Translations under genes and position numbers: made by a program
Notes under the pieces: model-generated
What the model was told of the DNA's origin: nothing
What the model saw: the letters and a program-made list of their open reading frames with translations, nothing else
Database searches by the model: none
NCBI GenBank assembly: GCA_002320815.1
Contig: DCLA01000066.1
Location: 1-34,213, forward strand
Origin: Myxococcales bacterium UBA1660
GTDB taxonomy: Bacteria > Myxococcota_A > Polyangia > Polyangiales > Houyiibacteriaceae
Direction of reading: 5' to 3'
Length of the DNA: 34,213 bases
Shown: one piece after another, positions 14,144-22,455 of the stretch
Layout: each line of letters begins with the position of its first letter
How positions within the stretch are numbered: position 1 is the first letter of the stretch

Positions 14144-14950
14144 ATGACCTCGGTCGGCGCGCTCTTCCTCGGCACGGCGGTCACCTACACCGTCGCCGCG
14201 GCCCTCTACCTCACCTCGCTCCTGCGGGGTCCGGAGGGGCCCGCCCGCTTCGCCTCGCGGGTGCTCATGGGCGCCGCCGGGCTGCACATCGCCTATCTGG
14301 CGGTGGACACCTTCGGCGGCACCGGCGCCCCCATGCGGGGCATCGAGCAGACCCTCACCTTCCTCTCCCTGGGGATCGTGATGGCCTTCCTCTTGGCGCG
14401 GCTCCGCGGCCGCGGCATCGACATCCTGGGCGCCTTCCTCACCCCGGTGGCGCTCCTCTTCCTGATGGGCGCCGGGGTCGGCCGCAGCGTCGGCGAGGTC
14501 CCCCACGAGATCCGCTCGGCGCTCCTGCCCTTCCACATCGCGGTCAACATGCTGGGCGTGGTGGCCTTCGCCCTCGCCTTCGGCGCGGCCAGCGCCTACG
14601 TGATCCAGGAGCGCATGCTCCGTCGCAAGAAGCTCGGCGGCATCTTCCAGCGCCTCCCCCCGCTGGACGTGCTCGACACCTTCGGGCTGCGCGCGGTCTC
14701 CCTCGGCTTCCCCCTCCTGACCCTGGGCATCCTCACCGGCGTCTTCTGGGTGGACCCGGTCGAGCACTTCGACATCTCGCCCATGCACGGCTTCGCGCTG
14801 GCCGCGTGGGTGCTCTTCGCCGGCGTCCTCCTCCTCCGCCTGGCCGCCGGGTGGCGCGGCCGTCGCGCCGCCATCGGCACGATCATGGGCTTTCTCTGTG
14901 CGCTCGGCGTCCTGGCGGGCTACGTGATGCGCGACTCGGGTATCTCCTGA
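14144..14950 (+). CDS. CcsA/HemX-like integral membrane protein (cytochrome c assembly family)
   Basis: A 268-residue membrane protein with about eight predicted transmembrane helices. The family pattern is visible in GLHIAYLAVDTF near residue 45, the MLGVVAFALAFGAASAYVIQERML helix pair near 140-160, and SPMHGFALAAWVLFAG near 215-230, where the histidine may ligate haem in this family. CcsA/ResC-type proteins handle haem for cytochrome c maturation; HemX, encoded next to hemA in several lineages, affects glutamyl-tRNA reductase levels. The position directly before hemA favours the HemX role, but the two cannot be separated by sequence alone. A gap of 31 bases leads to hemA. Confidence 0.85.
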   Translation: MTSVGALFLGTAVTYTVAAALYLTSLLRGPEGPARFASRVLMGAAGLHIAYLAVDTFGGTGAPMRGIEQTLTFLSLGIVMAFLLARLRGRGIDILGAFLTPVALLFLMGAGVGRSVGEVPHEIRSALLPFHIAVNMLGVVAFALAFGAASAYVIQERMLRRKKLGGIFQRLPPLDVLDTFGLRAVSLGFPLLTLGILTGVFWVDPVEHFDISPMHGFALAAWVLFAGVLLLRLAAGWRGRRAAIGTIMGFLCALGVLAGYVMRDSGIS

Positions 14951-14981
14951 TGTTCGCCACGTCCGACATAGCGAGGGCGCC

Positions 14982-16307
14982 GTGGTGAAGGAGCTGGTCG
15001 TCGTCGGCCTCTCGCACCACACCGCGCCCCTGAAGCTCCGCGAGAAGCTCTCCGTCGAGGGCGAGGAGCGCGACGGCTTCCTGCGCAGTTGGAGCGGCGC
15101 AGAGGCCGGTGAGGGCGTGCTGATCAGCACCTGCAACCGGGTGGAGCTCTACGCCACGACCGATGACCTCGTCGGGGCCCAGAAGCGCGCCCGGGCGATG
15201 CTCGAGGCCCGCCTCGGCGCCGAGGAGCGCGGCGCGCTGGACGAAGCGCTCTACGTCCACGAGGGCGAGGACGCGATCCGCCACCTCTTCCGGGTGGCCT
15301 CCAGCCTGGACTCGATGGTCGTGGGCGAGCCCCAGATCCTCGGGCAGGTGAAGGAAGCCTTCGACGCCGCCCGCTCCGCCGGCACCCTGGGGTCGCTGCT
15401 GGGCCGCTGCTTCTCCCGCTCCTTCTCGGTGGCCAAGCGCGTGCGCACCGAGACGGGCATCGCCGAGGGCACGGTCAGCGTCAGCTCCATCGCCAGCCAG
15501 CTCGCGCGGAAGATCTTCGGCGAGCTCCGCGGCCGGCGGGTGCTCCTCCTCGGCGCCGGCGAGATGGGCGAAGCCGCCGCGCGCAGCCTGGCCAACACCG
15601 GTGCCGTGCTGCGGGTGGTGAACCGCTCGCCCGAGAAGGCCATGCGCGTCGCCGCCGAGTGCGGCGGCGAGCCCCGCGGCTACGAACAGCTCGCCGCCGA
15701 GCTGGTGAAGGCCGACGTGGTGATCAGCTCGACCAGCAGCGACCGCTACGTGCTCGCTCCCGACCTGATGAAGCAGGTGCTCCGGGGGCGCCGCCATCGG
15801 CCCATCTTCCTCATCGACATCGCCGTCCCCCGGGACGTCGACCCCCGCGTCGGCGACATGGACGGCGTCTTCCTCTTCGACGTGGACGACCTCCAAGAGG
15901 TCGCCCAGGAGAACCTCTCCCAGCGCCGCCAGGCCGCCGAGGCCGCCGAGCGCATCGTCGAGGTCGAGGTCGCCGAGATCGAGGCCTGGCGCCGCACCTT
16001 GGACCTCACGCCCACCATCGTGGCCCTCCGCGACCGCTTCGCGGAGATCGTGCACACCGAGCTCGAGCGCTCGGTGCGCAAGCTCGACCTGGACGACAAG
16101 AGCCGCGCGTCCCTGGAGCGCATGGCCGACGCGATGGTCAAGAAGCTCCTCCACCAGCCCCTCGCCACCCTCAAGCAGACGGCGGGGAACCCCGAGAGCG
16201 CCGCGGTGATCGCCGCCACCCGTGCCCTCTTCGACCTGGACACCCCGTCGGTCTACCCGCCCGCCTCCGCCCCGAGCGCCTCGAAGCTCGTGAAGGGCGA
16301 GGGCTGA
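14982..16307 (+). CDS. hemA: Glutamyl-tRNA reductase
   Basis: A 441-residue NADPH-dependent enzyme that reduces glutamyl-tRNA(Glu) to glutamate-1-semialdehyde, the first committed step of C5 tetrapyrrole synthesis. It has GLSHHTAPLKLREKL (residues 9-23), the catalytic C51 in STCNRVELY, GEPQILGQVK at about 110, the NADP-binding VLLLGAGEMGEAAARSL near 187, SSTSSDRYVL near 250 and IDIAVPRDVDP near 275. The C-terminal dimerisation domain is complete. The start is a GTG (two in tandem, 14982 and 14985) behind GCGAGGG. hemC follows after 27 bases. Confidence 0.96.
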   Translation: MVKELVVVGLSHHTAPLKLREKLSVEGEERDGFLRSWSGAEAGEGVLISTCNRVELYATTDDLVGAQKRARAMLEARLGAEERGALDEALYVHEGEDAIRHLFRVASSLDSMVVGEPQILGQVKEAFDAARSAGTLGSLLGRCFSRSFSVAKRVRTETGIAEGTVSVSSIASQLARKIFGELRGRRVLLLGAGEMGEAAARSLANTGAVLRVVNRSPEKAMRVAAECGGEPRGYEQLAAELVKADVVISSTSSDRYVLAPDLMKQVLRGRRHRPIFLIDIAVPRDVDPRVGDMDGVFLFDVDDLQEVAQENLSQRRQAAEAAERIVEVEVAEIEAWRRTLDLTPTIVALRDRFAEIVHTELERSVRKLDLDDKSRASLERMADAMVKKLLHQPLATLKQTAGNPESAAVIAATRALFDLDTPSVYPPASAPSASKLVKGEG

Positions 16308-16334
16308 GCCCCCCGAGAAGCGGCCCGAAGAATC

Positions 16335-17333
16335 ATGCCCATGAAGCGAGTGCGAATCGCCACGCGAGCCAGCCGGCTCGCCCTCTGGCAGACCCGACAC
16401 GTGGCCGCGACCCTGCAGGCGGCCTTCCCCGGCATCGAGGTCGAGGAGGTCGAGGTGGTGACCAAGGGCGACCGCGTCCAGGACAAGCCCCTCTACACCG
16501 TGGGGGGCAAGGCCCTCTTCGTGAGCGAGGTCGAGCGCCTGGTCGCCGAAGGCCGGGCGGACCTCGCGGTCCACTCCCTCAAGGACGTCCCCGGCGACCA
16601 GGAGTGCGCCGAGGGCCTGGGGCTCATCGCCTTCCCCGAGCGGGAGGATCCCCGCGACGTGCTGATCTCCAAGGACGGCGTGGAGCTGATGAGTCTCCCC
16701 GCCGGCGCGCGGGTGGGCACCACCTCGCTGCGGCGCGCCGCCCAGCTCGGCAGCCACCGCCCGGACCTGGCCTACGTGACCCTCCGGGGGAACCTGGAGA
16801 CCCGCCTGGGCAAGCTCGCCGACGGCCAGTACGACGCCATCGTGCTCGCGGCCGCGGGCATGAAGCGCCTGGGCTACCTCGAGGAGTGGAAGCACCAGGT
16901 GCTCGGCGTGGAGACCTGTCTGCCCGCCGTCGGCCAGGGCACCCTGGCCATCGAAGGCTCCGTCGACGACCCGGCCATCACCGAGCTGGTGGCCTGCCTC
17001 GAGCACGCCCCCACCCGCCTGGTCACCGAGGCCGAGCGCGCCATGCTCGTCGCCCTCGAGGGGAGCTGCCGGGTCCCCATCGCCGGCCACGCGCGGCTCC
17101 TCGACGGCGGCCACCGCCTCTCCATGCGCGGCATGGTCGGCGACATCGACGGCACCAAGCTGCTCACCTCGAGCCAGGACATCTTCTTCCAGACCCGCGA
17201 CCACGCCGGCCGCGTCGAGGAAGCCCAGCGCTGCGGCCTGGAGGTCGCCGAGCAGCTCATCGCCCAGGGCGCCCGGGAGCTGATGCGGCAGGCCGAGGCG
17301 ACCATCCTCCAGCGGACCAAGACCCAGAGCTGA
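16335..17333 (+). CDS. hemC: Hydroxymethylbilane synthase (porphobilinogen deaminase)
   Basis: A 332-residue enzyme (315-330 is usual) that joins four porphobilinogen units into hydroxymethylbilane. It shows RIATRASRLALWQT at the N-terminus, the catalytic aspartate D84 in VHSLKDVP, TTSLRRAAQL and LRGNLETRLGKL in the binding cleft, and C245 in GSCRVPIAGHA, which carries the dipyrromethane cofactor. The ATG at 16341 is an alternative start two codons inside. It is cotranscribed with hemA; the intervening ALA steps (hemL, hemB) are not in the window. Confidence 0.96.
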   Translation: MPMKRVRIATRASRLALWQTRHVAATLQAAFPGIEVEEVEVVTKGDRVQDKPLYTVGGKALFVSEVERLVAEGRADLAVHSLKDVPGDQECAEGLGLIAFPEREDPRDVLISKDGVELMSLPAGARVGTTSLRRAAQLGSHRPDLAYVTLRGNLETRLGKLADGQYDAIVLAAAGMKRLGYLEEWKHQVLGVETCLPAVGQGTLAIEGSVDDPAITELVACLEHAPTRLVTEAERAMLVALEGSCRVPIAGHARLLDGGHRLSMRGMVGDIDGTKLLTSSQDIFFQTRDHAGRVEEAQRCGLEVAEQLIAQGARELMRQAEATILQRTKTQS

Positions 17334-17338
17334 GCCCG

Positions 17339-17536
17339 ATGCGCGACGAGGTCGGGCTGTGCCGCCGCTGCGTGCACGCCAAGCGAATCGTCTCCGCCAA
17401 GGGCTCGGTCTTCTGGCTCTGCCGGTCGCCGCTGGTGGGCCTGGGCATGCTGAGCAAATACCCGCCGCTGCCGGTCTCCGGCTGCCCGGGGTTCAGCGCG
17501 CCCGCGCCCGATCCAGCCGCGAGCGGAGACCGCTGA
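17339..17536 (+). CDS. Small four-cysteine protein, putative zinc ribbon
   Basis: A 65-residue protein beginning MRDEVGLCRRCVHAKR. Cysteines C8, C11, C28 and C49 are arranged as C-x2-C ... LCRSP ... YPPLPVSGCPGF, a plausible single zinc site. I do not know a named family, but the 'CRRC' start and 'YPPLPV..C.GF' end look like a conserved small protein of Myxococcota. It starts six bases after hemC and so ends the haem operon. The last 44 bases overlap the 3' end of recD on the other strand, so the operons converge with no room for a terminator between them. Confidence 0.6.
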   Translation: MRDEVGLCRRCVHAKRIVSAKGSVFWLCRSPLVGLGMLSKYPPLPVSGCPGFSAPAPDPAASGDR

Positions 17537-19307
17537 AGCGCTCGGCGCGGGCCTCGACCGCCGCCCCCAGCACCGCCTCGCTCCCCACCACCAGCGCGCC
17601 GTGACGCGCGCGGGTGAGCGCGGTGTAGACCAGCTCGCGGGTGGTCAGCGGGAGCGCCTCGCCGGGGAGGACCAACGCCACCACGTCGTGCTCGGAGCCC
17701 TGGGCCTTGTGCACCGTCACCGCCCAGGCGAGCTCGGTGAGGGAGCGGACGGCCTCCAGCCCGAAGGCCACCATGCCCTCCCGGGTCCGGAAGACCGCCG
17801 AGGGCCGCACGCCACGCTCGGAGCGCACCGGGAGCACCAGCCCCTGGTCGCCGTTGAAGAGGTCCCGCTCGTAGTCGTTGCGGGTGACCAGCAGCGGCTC
17901 GCCGAAGGCGAAGGAGCGCCGGGGGTCCAGGGAGCGTGCGGCGCAGGCCCGGCCGTGGAGCGCGTCGTTCAGCGCCACCACGCCCTCGCGCCGGGCCCGG
18001 GTGGGCGCGAGGAGACGCGCGCGATCCATCCGCGCGAAGCGCTCCTCGGCGCGCGCGGCGGCCGCCGGGGTGAGCCGACCGCCGCGGGCCTCGAGGGGCT
18101 CGCCGGCCCCCTGGACCAGCGGCTGCCCGAAGGTGGTCCACCAGCGCTCCAGGAAGGGCTCGAGGCCGCTGGCGCCCACCCGCTCGAAGCCCTCGAAGCG
18201 CAGCGCATCCACCGCGACCGCCCCGGTGCCCTTCACCCGGCGCACGTCGCCGGCGTCCACCGCGCGGGCCGCCTCGAGGACCGACCGGCCCCGGGGGTCG
18301 GAGGCGTCCATGCGGAAGCTGTGGCGTAGGGTGACGGCGATGCCCTCGCCCGCCGCGCACAGATCGCGGAAGACCGCGCCGGCGTCCACCGAGGGGAGCT
18401 GGTGGGCGTCGCCGACGAGCACCAGGCGCGCGTCGGCCCCCAGCGCGCGGACCAGCCGGTCGGCGAGCATCAGGTCCACCATCGAGCTCTCGTCCACCAG
18501 CACCACCTGCGCCGCCAGCGGGTCGTGCTCGTGGTGGCGGAAGGTCTCGTCCCGCGGAGAGAAGCCCAGGAGCCGGTGGAGGGTCTGCGGCCGCGGGAGC
18601 TCGGCCATGAGCCGCCGGTCCGCGTCGGTGGGATCAGCGATGCGCGCCAGCGCGGCCTCGGTGGCGGCGCGCATGCGGTCGGCGGCCTTGCCGGTGGGCG
18701 CCGCCAGGGCGATGCGCTCCGGCGCGACCCCCAGGCGCACCAGCACGCGCAGGATGGAGACCACGATGGAGGTCTTGCCGGTGCCCGGCCCGCCGCTGAT
18801 GGCGGTGAGCCCCTGCCGGCCGGCGGCGGCCACCGCGGCGCGCTGTTCGTCGGAGAGCACCAGGGGCCGGCCCCCGAGCACCGGTGGGCGCGCGAGCACC
18901 TCCGCCAGCGCGGCCTCGGCGCCGGGCACCGGGGGCGCCGCGGCCAGGCGCGCCAGCCCCTCGGCCAACCGCTGCTCCAGCGCCCGCATCCGCTGAGCGT
19001 GCAGACAGCCGTCCTCCACGCTCAGCGGCCGGAAGGCGTCGCCCGCGCCGACCACCGGCGCCAACCGGTCGGGCGCCTGGCGCAGCTCCGCCGCCAGGCG
19101 GAGCACCTCGGGCCCGAGGCCCAGGGCTTCGGTCAGCGGGCCTAGGATCGCCGGGTCGAGGGGCAGCCGCGAGGAGCCCTCGCGCTCGGCGTGCCGCAGC
19201 CCGAGCACCAGGCCCACCAGCGCGTCCCGGTCGGCGGCGGGCACCAGGCGCGCGAGCTGCTCGCCCAGGTGCCGGTCGGTGGGGTCGATCTCCACCGGGG
19301 CGGCCAT
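17493..19307 (-). CDS. recD: RecD-like exodeoxyribonuclease V alpha subunit, 5'-3' helicase
   Basis: A 604-residue superfamily 1B helicase, the length of E. coli RecD rather than the longer RecD2. After an N-terminal domain (~1-140) come Walker A GGPGTGKTS (about 172), the Walker B VLVDESSMVD (about 272), GDAHQLPSVDAGAVF (motif III, about 300), the motif V VTVHKAQGSEHD (about 534) and the motif VI YTALTRARH (about 565). RecD normally works with RecB and RecC in double-strand break repair; neither is in the window. It is the last gene of a leftward operon and starts within the stop codon of the hydrolase gene (TGATG), so its translation is likely coupled to a metabolic gene. Confidence 0.92.
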   Translation of the reverse strand: MAAPVEIDPTDRHLGEQLARLVPAADRDALVGLVLGLRHAEREGSSRLPLDPAILGPLTEALGLGPEVLRLAAELRQAPDRLAPVVGAGDAFRPLSVEDGCLHAQRMRALEQRLAEGLARLAAAPPVPGAEAALAEVLARPPVLGGRPLVLSDEQRAAVAAAGRQGLTAISGGPGTGKTSIVVSILRVLVRLGVAPERIALAAPTGKAADRMRAATEAALARIADPTDADRRLMAELPRPQTLHRLLGFSPRDETFRHHEHDPLAAQVVLVDESSMVDLMLADRLVRALGADARLVLVGDAHQLPSVDAGAVFRDLCAAGEGIAVTLRHSFRMDASDPRGRSVLEAARAVDAGDVRRVKGTGAVAVDALRFEGFERVGASGLEPFLERWWTTFGQPLVQGAGEPLEARGGRLTPAAAARAEERFARMDRARLLAPTRARREGVVALNDALHGRACAARSLDPRRSFAFGEPLLVTRNDYERDLFNGDQGLVLPVRSERGVRPSAVFRTREGMVAFGLEAVRSLTELAWAVTVHKAQGSEHDVVALVLPGEALPLTTRELVYTALTRARHGALVVGSEAVLGAAVEARAERFSGLRSRLDRARAR

Positions 19308-20197
19308 CAGGCGTCCCTCGCGAAGACGGCCAGGGCCTCGCTCACCTCGTCGGCGCGCTCGAGGTGGATGAAGTGCCCGGCGCCGCGCAGGTAGCGCACC
19401 TGCAGACCGTCCCGCTCGACGTGGTCGCCGGGGTCCGCCAGCCGCTCCCCGAAGGCCGGGTCCTCGTCGCCCCAGAGCACCAGGACCGGCAGCCGCAGCG
19501 GCCGCACCTGGTGCATCAGCGCCTCCGGCTCCCGGGCGAGGAGCGCGGCGTACCAGCTCATCATGGCCTTCATCGCGCCGGGCCGGAGCCCCTCGGCGGC
19601 GTAGTGGTCGAAGGCGCGCCAGGGCCGGGTCCGGCGGCTGAAGAAGTAGAGCATGAAGCGCTGGCCGAAGGCCCGGAAGCGGCGGTACACGAAGGCCGCA
19701 AAGCCGCGCAGGCGGAAGAAGTAGAAGTAGAAGGACTTCAGCTTCTGCCGCCAGGTCTTCCAGGCCGCGGCGAAGATGGCCGGGTGCGGCATGTTCAGGA
19801 CCGCGAGGCGCTTCACCTGCTCCGGATGGAGCATCGCGTGGAGCCAGGCCACCGCCCCGCCCCAGTCGTGGCCGACCACCACCGCCGGGCCTGCGTCGAG
19901 GTGCCGCAGCAGATGGGCCACGTCGCCGGCCAGGCGCTCGAGGAAGTAGGCCTCCACCGGCTCGGGCTTGTCGCTCTGGCCGTAGCCGCGCAGGTCGGGC
20001 GCGACCACCCGGAAGCCCGCCTCCACCAGCCGCGCGATCTGCGCGTGCCAGCCGCCCCAGTACTCGGGGAAGCCGTGGAGCAGCACCACCAGCGGTCCGC
20101 GCCCCACGCTCACGTAGTGCAGGCGCACGCCCTCGTGGGGCGGCGTGAACTCGTGGACCAGCTCCAGCTCGTCGAGGTCCTGGGGCGCCGCTTCCAT
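19307..20197 (-). CDS. Alpha/beta hydrolase, epoxide hydrolase-like
   Basis: A 296-residue enzyme. The oxyanion motif HGFPEYW (41-47) and nucleophile D111 in VVGHDWGGAV are typical of epoxide hydrolases. The acid is probably D246 in WGDEDPAFG and the base H275 in GAGHFIHLE. The DLRGYGQSDKP block near 68-78 is also characteristic. The cap domain (about 130-215) is rich in aromatic and basic residues (KSFYFYFFRLRGF), more than usual, and may form an unusual substrate entry or touch the membrane. A haloalkane dehalogenase is less likely, as the HGEP/QDWGG form is not seen here. The start at 20197 lies inside the thioesterase stop (TGATG), and its stop overlaps recD in the same way. Confidence 0.85.
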   Translation of the reverse strand: MEAAPQDLDELELVHEFTPPHEGVRLHYVSVGRGPLVVLLHGFPEYWGGWHAQIARLVEAGFRVVAPDLRGYGQSDKPEPVEAYFLERLAGDVAHLLRHLDAGPAVVVGHDWGGAVAWLHAMLHPEQVKRLAVLNMPHPAIFAAAWKTWRQKLKSFYFYFFRLRGFAAFVYRRFRAFGQRFMLYFFSRRTRPWRAFDHYAAEGLRPGAMKAMMSWYAALLAREPEALMHQVRPLRLPVLVLWGDEDPAFGERLADPGDHVERDGLQVRYLRGAGHFIHLERADEVSEALAVFARDA

Positions 20198-20634
20198 CAG
20201 CTCCCCACCGCGTCCCGCTCGCCCTTCTCCAGGCAGAGGAGGCGCACCCGGCCGGTGGCCACCACGCGGTCTTCGGCGTCGGTCACCGAGGCCTCCCAGA
20301 CCTGGGTGCGCCGCCCGCGGACCACCGGCCGCGCGGTGCCCACCAGGACCCCTTCGCGGACGGCGCGCAGGAACGAGGTGTGGTTCTCCAGGCCGACCGC
20401 GCCCTCCTGGCCCCGAGCCATGGCGTTCATCGCCGCGCCCGCCGAGCAGAGGACCTCGATGAGCCCCGCGTGGACCCCGCCGTGGACCAGCCCGTAGGCC
20501 TGCAGGTGCACCGGGCCCACCGTCAGCCGCGCGGAGACCTCGTCCAGGGTAGCAGTGACGTACTCGAAGCCCATGGCCTCGTCGAAGCCCTTGCGGAGAC
20601 CGTTGAGGAGCGCGGCGTGATCGGGAGCAGCCAT
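20197..20634 (-). CDS. PaaI-like hotdog-fold thioesterase
   Basis: A 145-residue single hotdog domain. The family motif HGGVHAGLIEVLCSAGA starts at residue 51 and contains the catalytic-type E60; LENHTSFLRAVREG follows near 82, and the last strands include VWEASVTDAEDRVVATGRVRL. Relatives hydrolyse phenylacetyl-, hydroxybenzoyl- or other acyl-CoA esters; the substrate here is not evident. The start at 20634 (MAAPDHAALL) is preferred over upstream frames that run into the promoter shared with the divergent lipoprotein gene only 50 bases away. It is the first gene of the thioesterase-hydrolase-recD operon. Confidence 0.85.
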   Translation of the reverse strand: MAAPDHAALLNGLRKGFDEAMGFEYVTATLDEVSARLTVGPVHLQAYGLVHGGVHAGLIEVLCSAGAAMNAMARGQEGAVGLENHTSFLRAVREGVLVGTARPVVRGRRTQVWEASVTDAEDRVVATGRVRLLCLEKGERDAVGS

Positions 20635-20684
20635 CGGGCGCAGCATACCTTGGCGTCGCGCGCGCGGCGGGTGACTCTCCCGGC

Positions 20685-21854
20685 GTGCGCGCATTCCTCC
20701 TCGCCTCCCTCCTGTTCGCCGCCTGCGGCGACGACGACGCCGGCGCTGCCGACGGTGGCGCCGACGACCTCGGCGCTCCTCGGGACGCTCGGCCCCGGGA
20801 CCCCGACGCGAACCACATCGGCACGGCGCTGGACCCCGCGGTCTACGCCTACGAGTGGACCTGCAGCGGCGAGGTGCCGGGGAGCGGCGCGCCCCTGGAC
20901 GCCGAGCCGCCCAGCGAGGACTGCAGCGCCGGCGTGTGGCCCGACCTCGAGCCCGCGCTCGTCTGTCCCACGGTGACCGAGGTGACCCGGGAGGACCCGG
21001 CGAGCGGCCAGAGCCTGCCCCTCGACGACGCGCGCTCGCTGCCGCTGACCCTCCCGGTCAGCGAGTCGGGCTCCTTCCTGCCCGCGGACCTCCCCACCAC
21101 CTGGCCGGCCACCCTGAAGGTGGTGAGCTGGAACATGGAGTACACCCGGAACCTCGACGCGCAGATCGAGACCCTGACCACCCACCCCGACCTGGTCGAC
21201 GCCGACGTCTGGTTGCTCAGCGAGGTCGACCGCTGCTCCACCCGCAACGACGTCCGGCGCGCGGCTCGGCTCCTCGCCCAGGCGGTCCAGGGGGCCTACG
21301 TCTACGGCATCGAGTTCGTGGAGCTCTCCATCGGCCGCGAGGTCGGCGGCGACACCGGCCAGGCCATCGTCAGTCGACGCCCACTGAGCGGCGCGGGGCT
21401 CCTCTGCCACAGCGCCCACTACGATTGGTTCGGCAGCGACGACGAGCCGCGGCTGGGCAGCCGGGTGGTCCTCGGCGCCGACGTCCCGGTGGGCGACACC
21501 TCGACCCGGGTGTGGGCGGTGCACTTCGAGAGCAACGACTTCCTGGGCGAGTTCCGGGCGGTGCAGGCCAAGGAACTCCTCGACGCCGCCCAGGCCACCG
21601 CCTGCGATCGGCCCCAGGTGATCGCCGGCGACTTCAACGCCTGGTACGTCCAGGCCCCCGAGCTCGACGTGGTGCGCCGGAGCGGCTTCACCGACGCGAT
21701 GATGACCCTCGGCGACGCCGAGGCCACCCACGACAACGGCTTCCGCCTGGACTACGTCTTCGCCCGGGGCCTGGAGGTCGTGGACGGCGCCGTCCTCCGC
21801 GAGGTCGACACTTCCGACCACTACCCGGTCTGGGTCGAAATGCGCGTCGAGTAG
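20685..21854 (+). CDS. Endonuclease/exonuclease/phosphatase-fold lipoprotein
   Basis: A 389-residue protein with a lipoprotein signal: hydrophobic LLASLLFAAC with the lipid-attachment cysteine at 14, then an acidic linker GDDDAG. The domain from about residue 145 has the EEP-fold markers: VVSWNMEY (about 147), SEVDRC (about 180), IAGDFNAW (about 313) and a final TSDHYPVWVEM (about 376). These are the metal-binding and catalytic residues of this DNase I-like fold, whose members cut nucleic acids, phospholipids or phosphoinositides. The substrate is unknown, and surface location is inferred from the lipobox. The start is GTG at 20685. Cysteines at about residues 60-100 may form disulfides. Confidence 0.85.
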   Translation: MRAFLLASLLFAACGDDDAGAADGGADDLGAPRDARPRDPDANHIGTALDPAVYAYEWTCSGEVPGSGAPLDAEPPSEDCSAGVWPDLEPALVCPTVTEVTREDPASGQSLPLDDARSLPLTLPVSESGSFLPADLPTTWPATLKVVSWNMEYTRNLDAQIETLTTHPDLVDADVWLLSEVDRCSTRNDVRRAARLLAQAVQGAYVYGIEFVELSIGREVGGDTGQAIVSRRPLSGAGLLCHSAHYDWFGSDDEPRLGSRVVLGADVPVGDTSTRVWAVHFESNDFLGEFRAVQAKELLDAAQATACDRPQVIAGDFNAWYVQAPELDVVRRSGFTDAMMTLGDAEATHDNGFRLDYVFARGLEVVDGAVLREVDTSDHYPVWVEMRVE

Positions 21855-21898
21855 CGGACGAGTCGCGGGCGAGTCGCGAGCGGTTCGCGGGGGCTCGC

Positions 21899-22345
21899 TC
21901 AGGCGGCGGCCGCGGCCCGCAGCTGCCGCGCGCGGAAGACGGCGCCCGCCTGGGCCACCAGGATGGACCCGACCCACAGGAAGATGGCCGGCTCGAAGCG
22001 CTCGAAGTCGCCGGCCAGCTCGCCCTCGTTGCGCCCGATCATGTCCTGGGTCCGCAGGGTGACGAAGCTGGAGACCGCCAGGACCACCGCGATGGAGAGC
22101 ACCACCACCGCGGCGCGGGCGCCCCGGGGACCCCGCGCGAACGCCAGCAAGCCGTGGCCCACCAGCAGCAGCGGGTTGGCCCACCAGCCCACCTGCAGCG
22201 CCAAGACGCCCATCCAGCCCAGGAGGAGCATCAGGAGCCCGTCGTGGGTGACCCGCTCGTAGCGGACCGCGTCGAAGCCCAGCGAGAGCCCGAAGAGCGC
22301 CAGGCTCACGAAGAGGAACGCGAAGCGCGCCCGCGGCCCCCTCAC
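21899..22345 (-). CDS. Small four-helix membrane protein of unknown function
   Basis: A 148-residue protein with about four transmembrane helices (RFAFLFVSLALFGLSLGF; LLMLLLGWMGVLALQV; AAVVVLSIAVVLAVSSF; AIFLWVGSILVAQAGAVF). A polar loop RTQDMIGRNEGELAGDFERFE lies between helices 3 and 4. I do not recognise the family. The GTG start at 22345 is chosen because it overlaps the stop of the preceding mini-ORF (GTGA) and leaves a short basic N-terminus before helix 1; a GTG at 22357 is possible. No Shine-Dalgarno is visible, so translation may depend on coupling. It probably shares a transcript with the dehalogenase gene. Confidence 0.7.
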   Translation of the reverse strand: MRGPRARFAFLFVSLALFGLSLGFDAVRYERVTHDGLLMLLLGWMGVLALQVGWWANPLLLVGHGLLAFARGPRGARAAVVVLSIAVVLAVSSFVTLRTQDMIGRNEGELAGDFERFEPAIFLWVGSILVAQAGAVFRARQLRAAAAA

Positions 22346-22455
22346 GGCGCCGCCCACGCGGCGTCTTCGAGCAGCGCGGCGTCTTCGAGCAGCGCGACGC
22401 CGAGCAGCGCGGCGTCGAGCACCGCGGCCTCTTCGAGCAGCGCGGCGCGCTTCAC
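22342..22455 (-). CDS. Putative 37-residue repeat peptide between dehalogenase and membrane protein
   Basis: A GTG start at 22455 overlaps the dehalogenase stop by GTGA, and its own TGA at 22344-22342 overlaps the GTG of the membrane protein in the same manner. The peptide consists of repeats such as ALLEDA, ALLEEA, AVLDA and ALLGV, giving a mostly alanine/leucine helix with regularly placed acidic residues. The underlying repeat units are 18 or 15 bases, always multiples of three, which keeps the frame open. This supports coding but does not prove it, since GC-rich repeats also lack stops. It may only serve to carry ribosomes to the next gene. Confidence 0.4.
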   Translation of the reverse strand: MKRAALLEEAAVLDAALLGVALLEDAALLEDAAWAAP

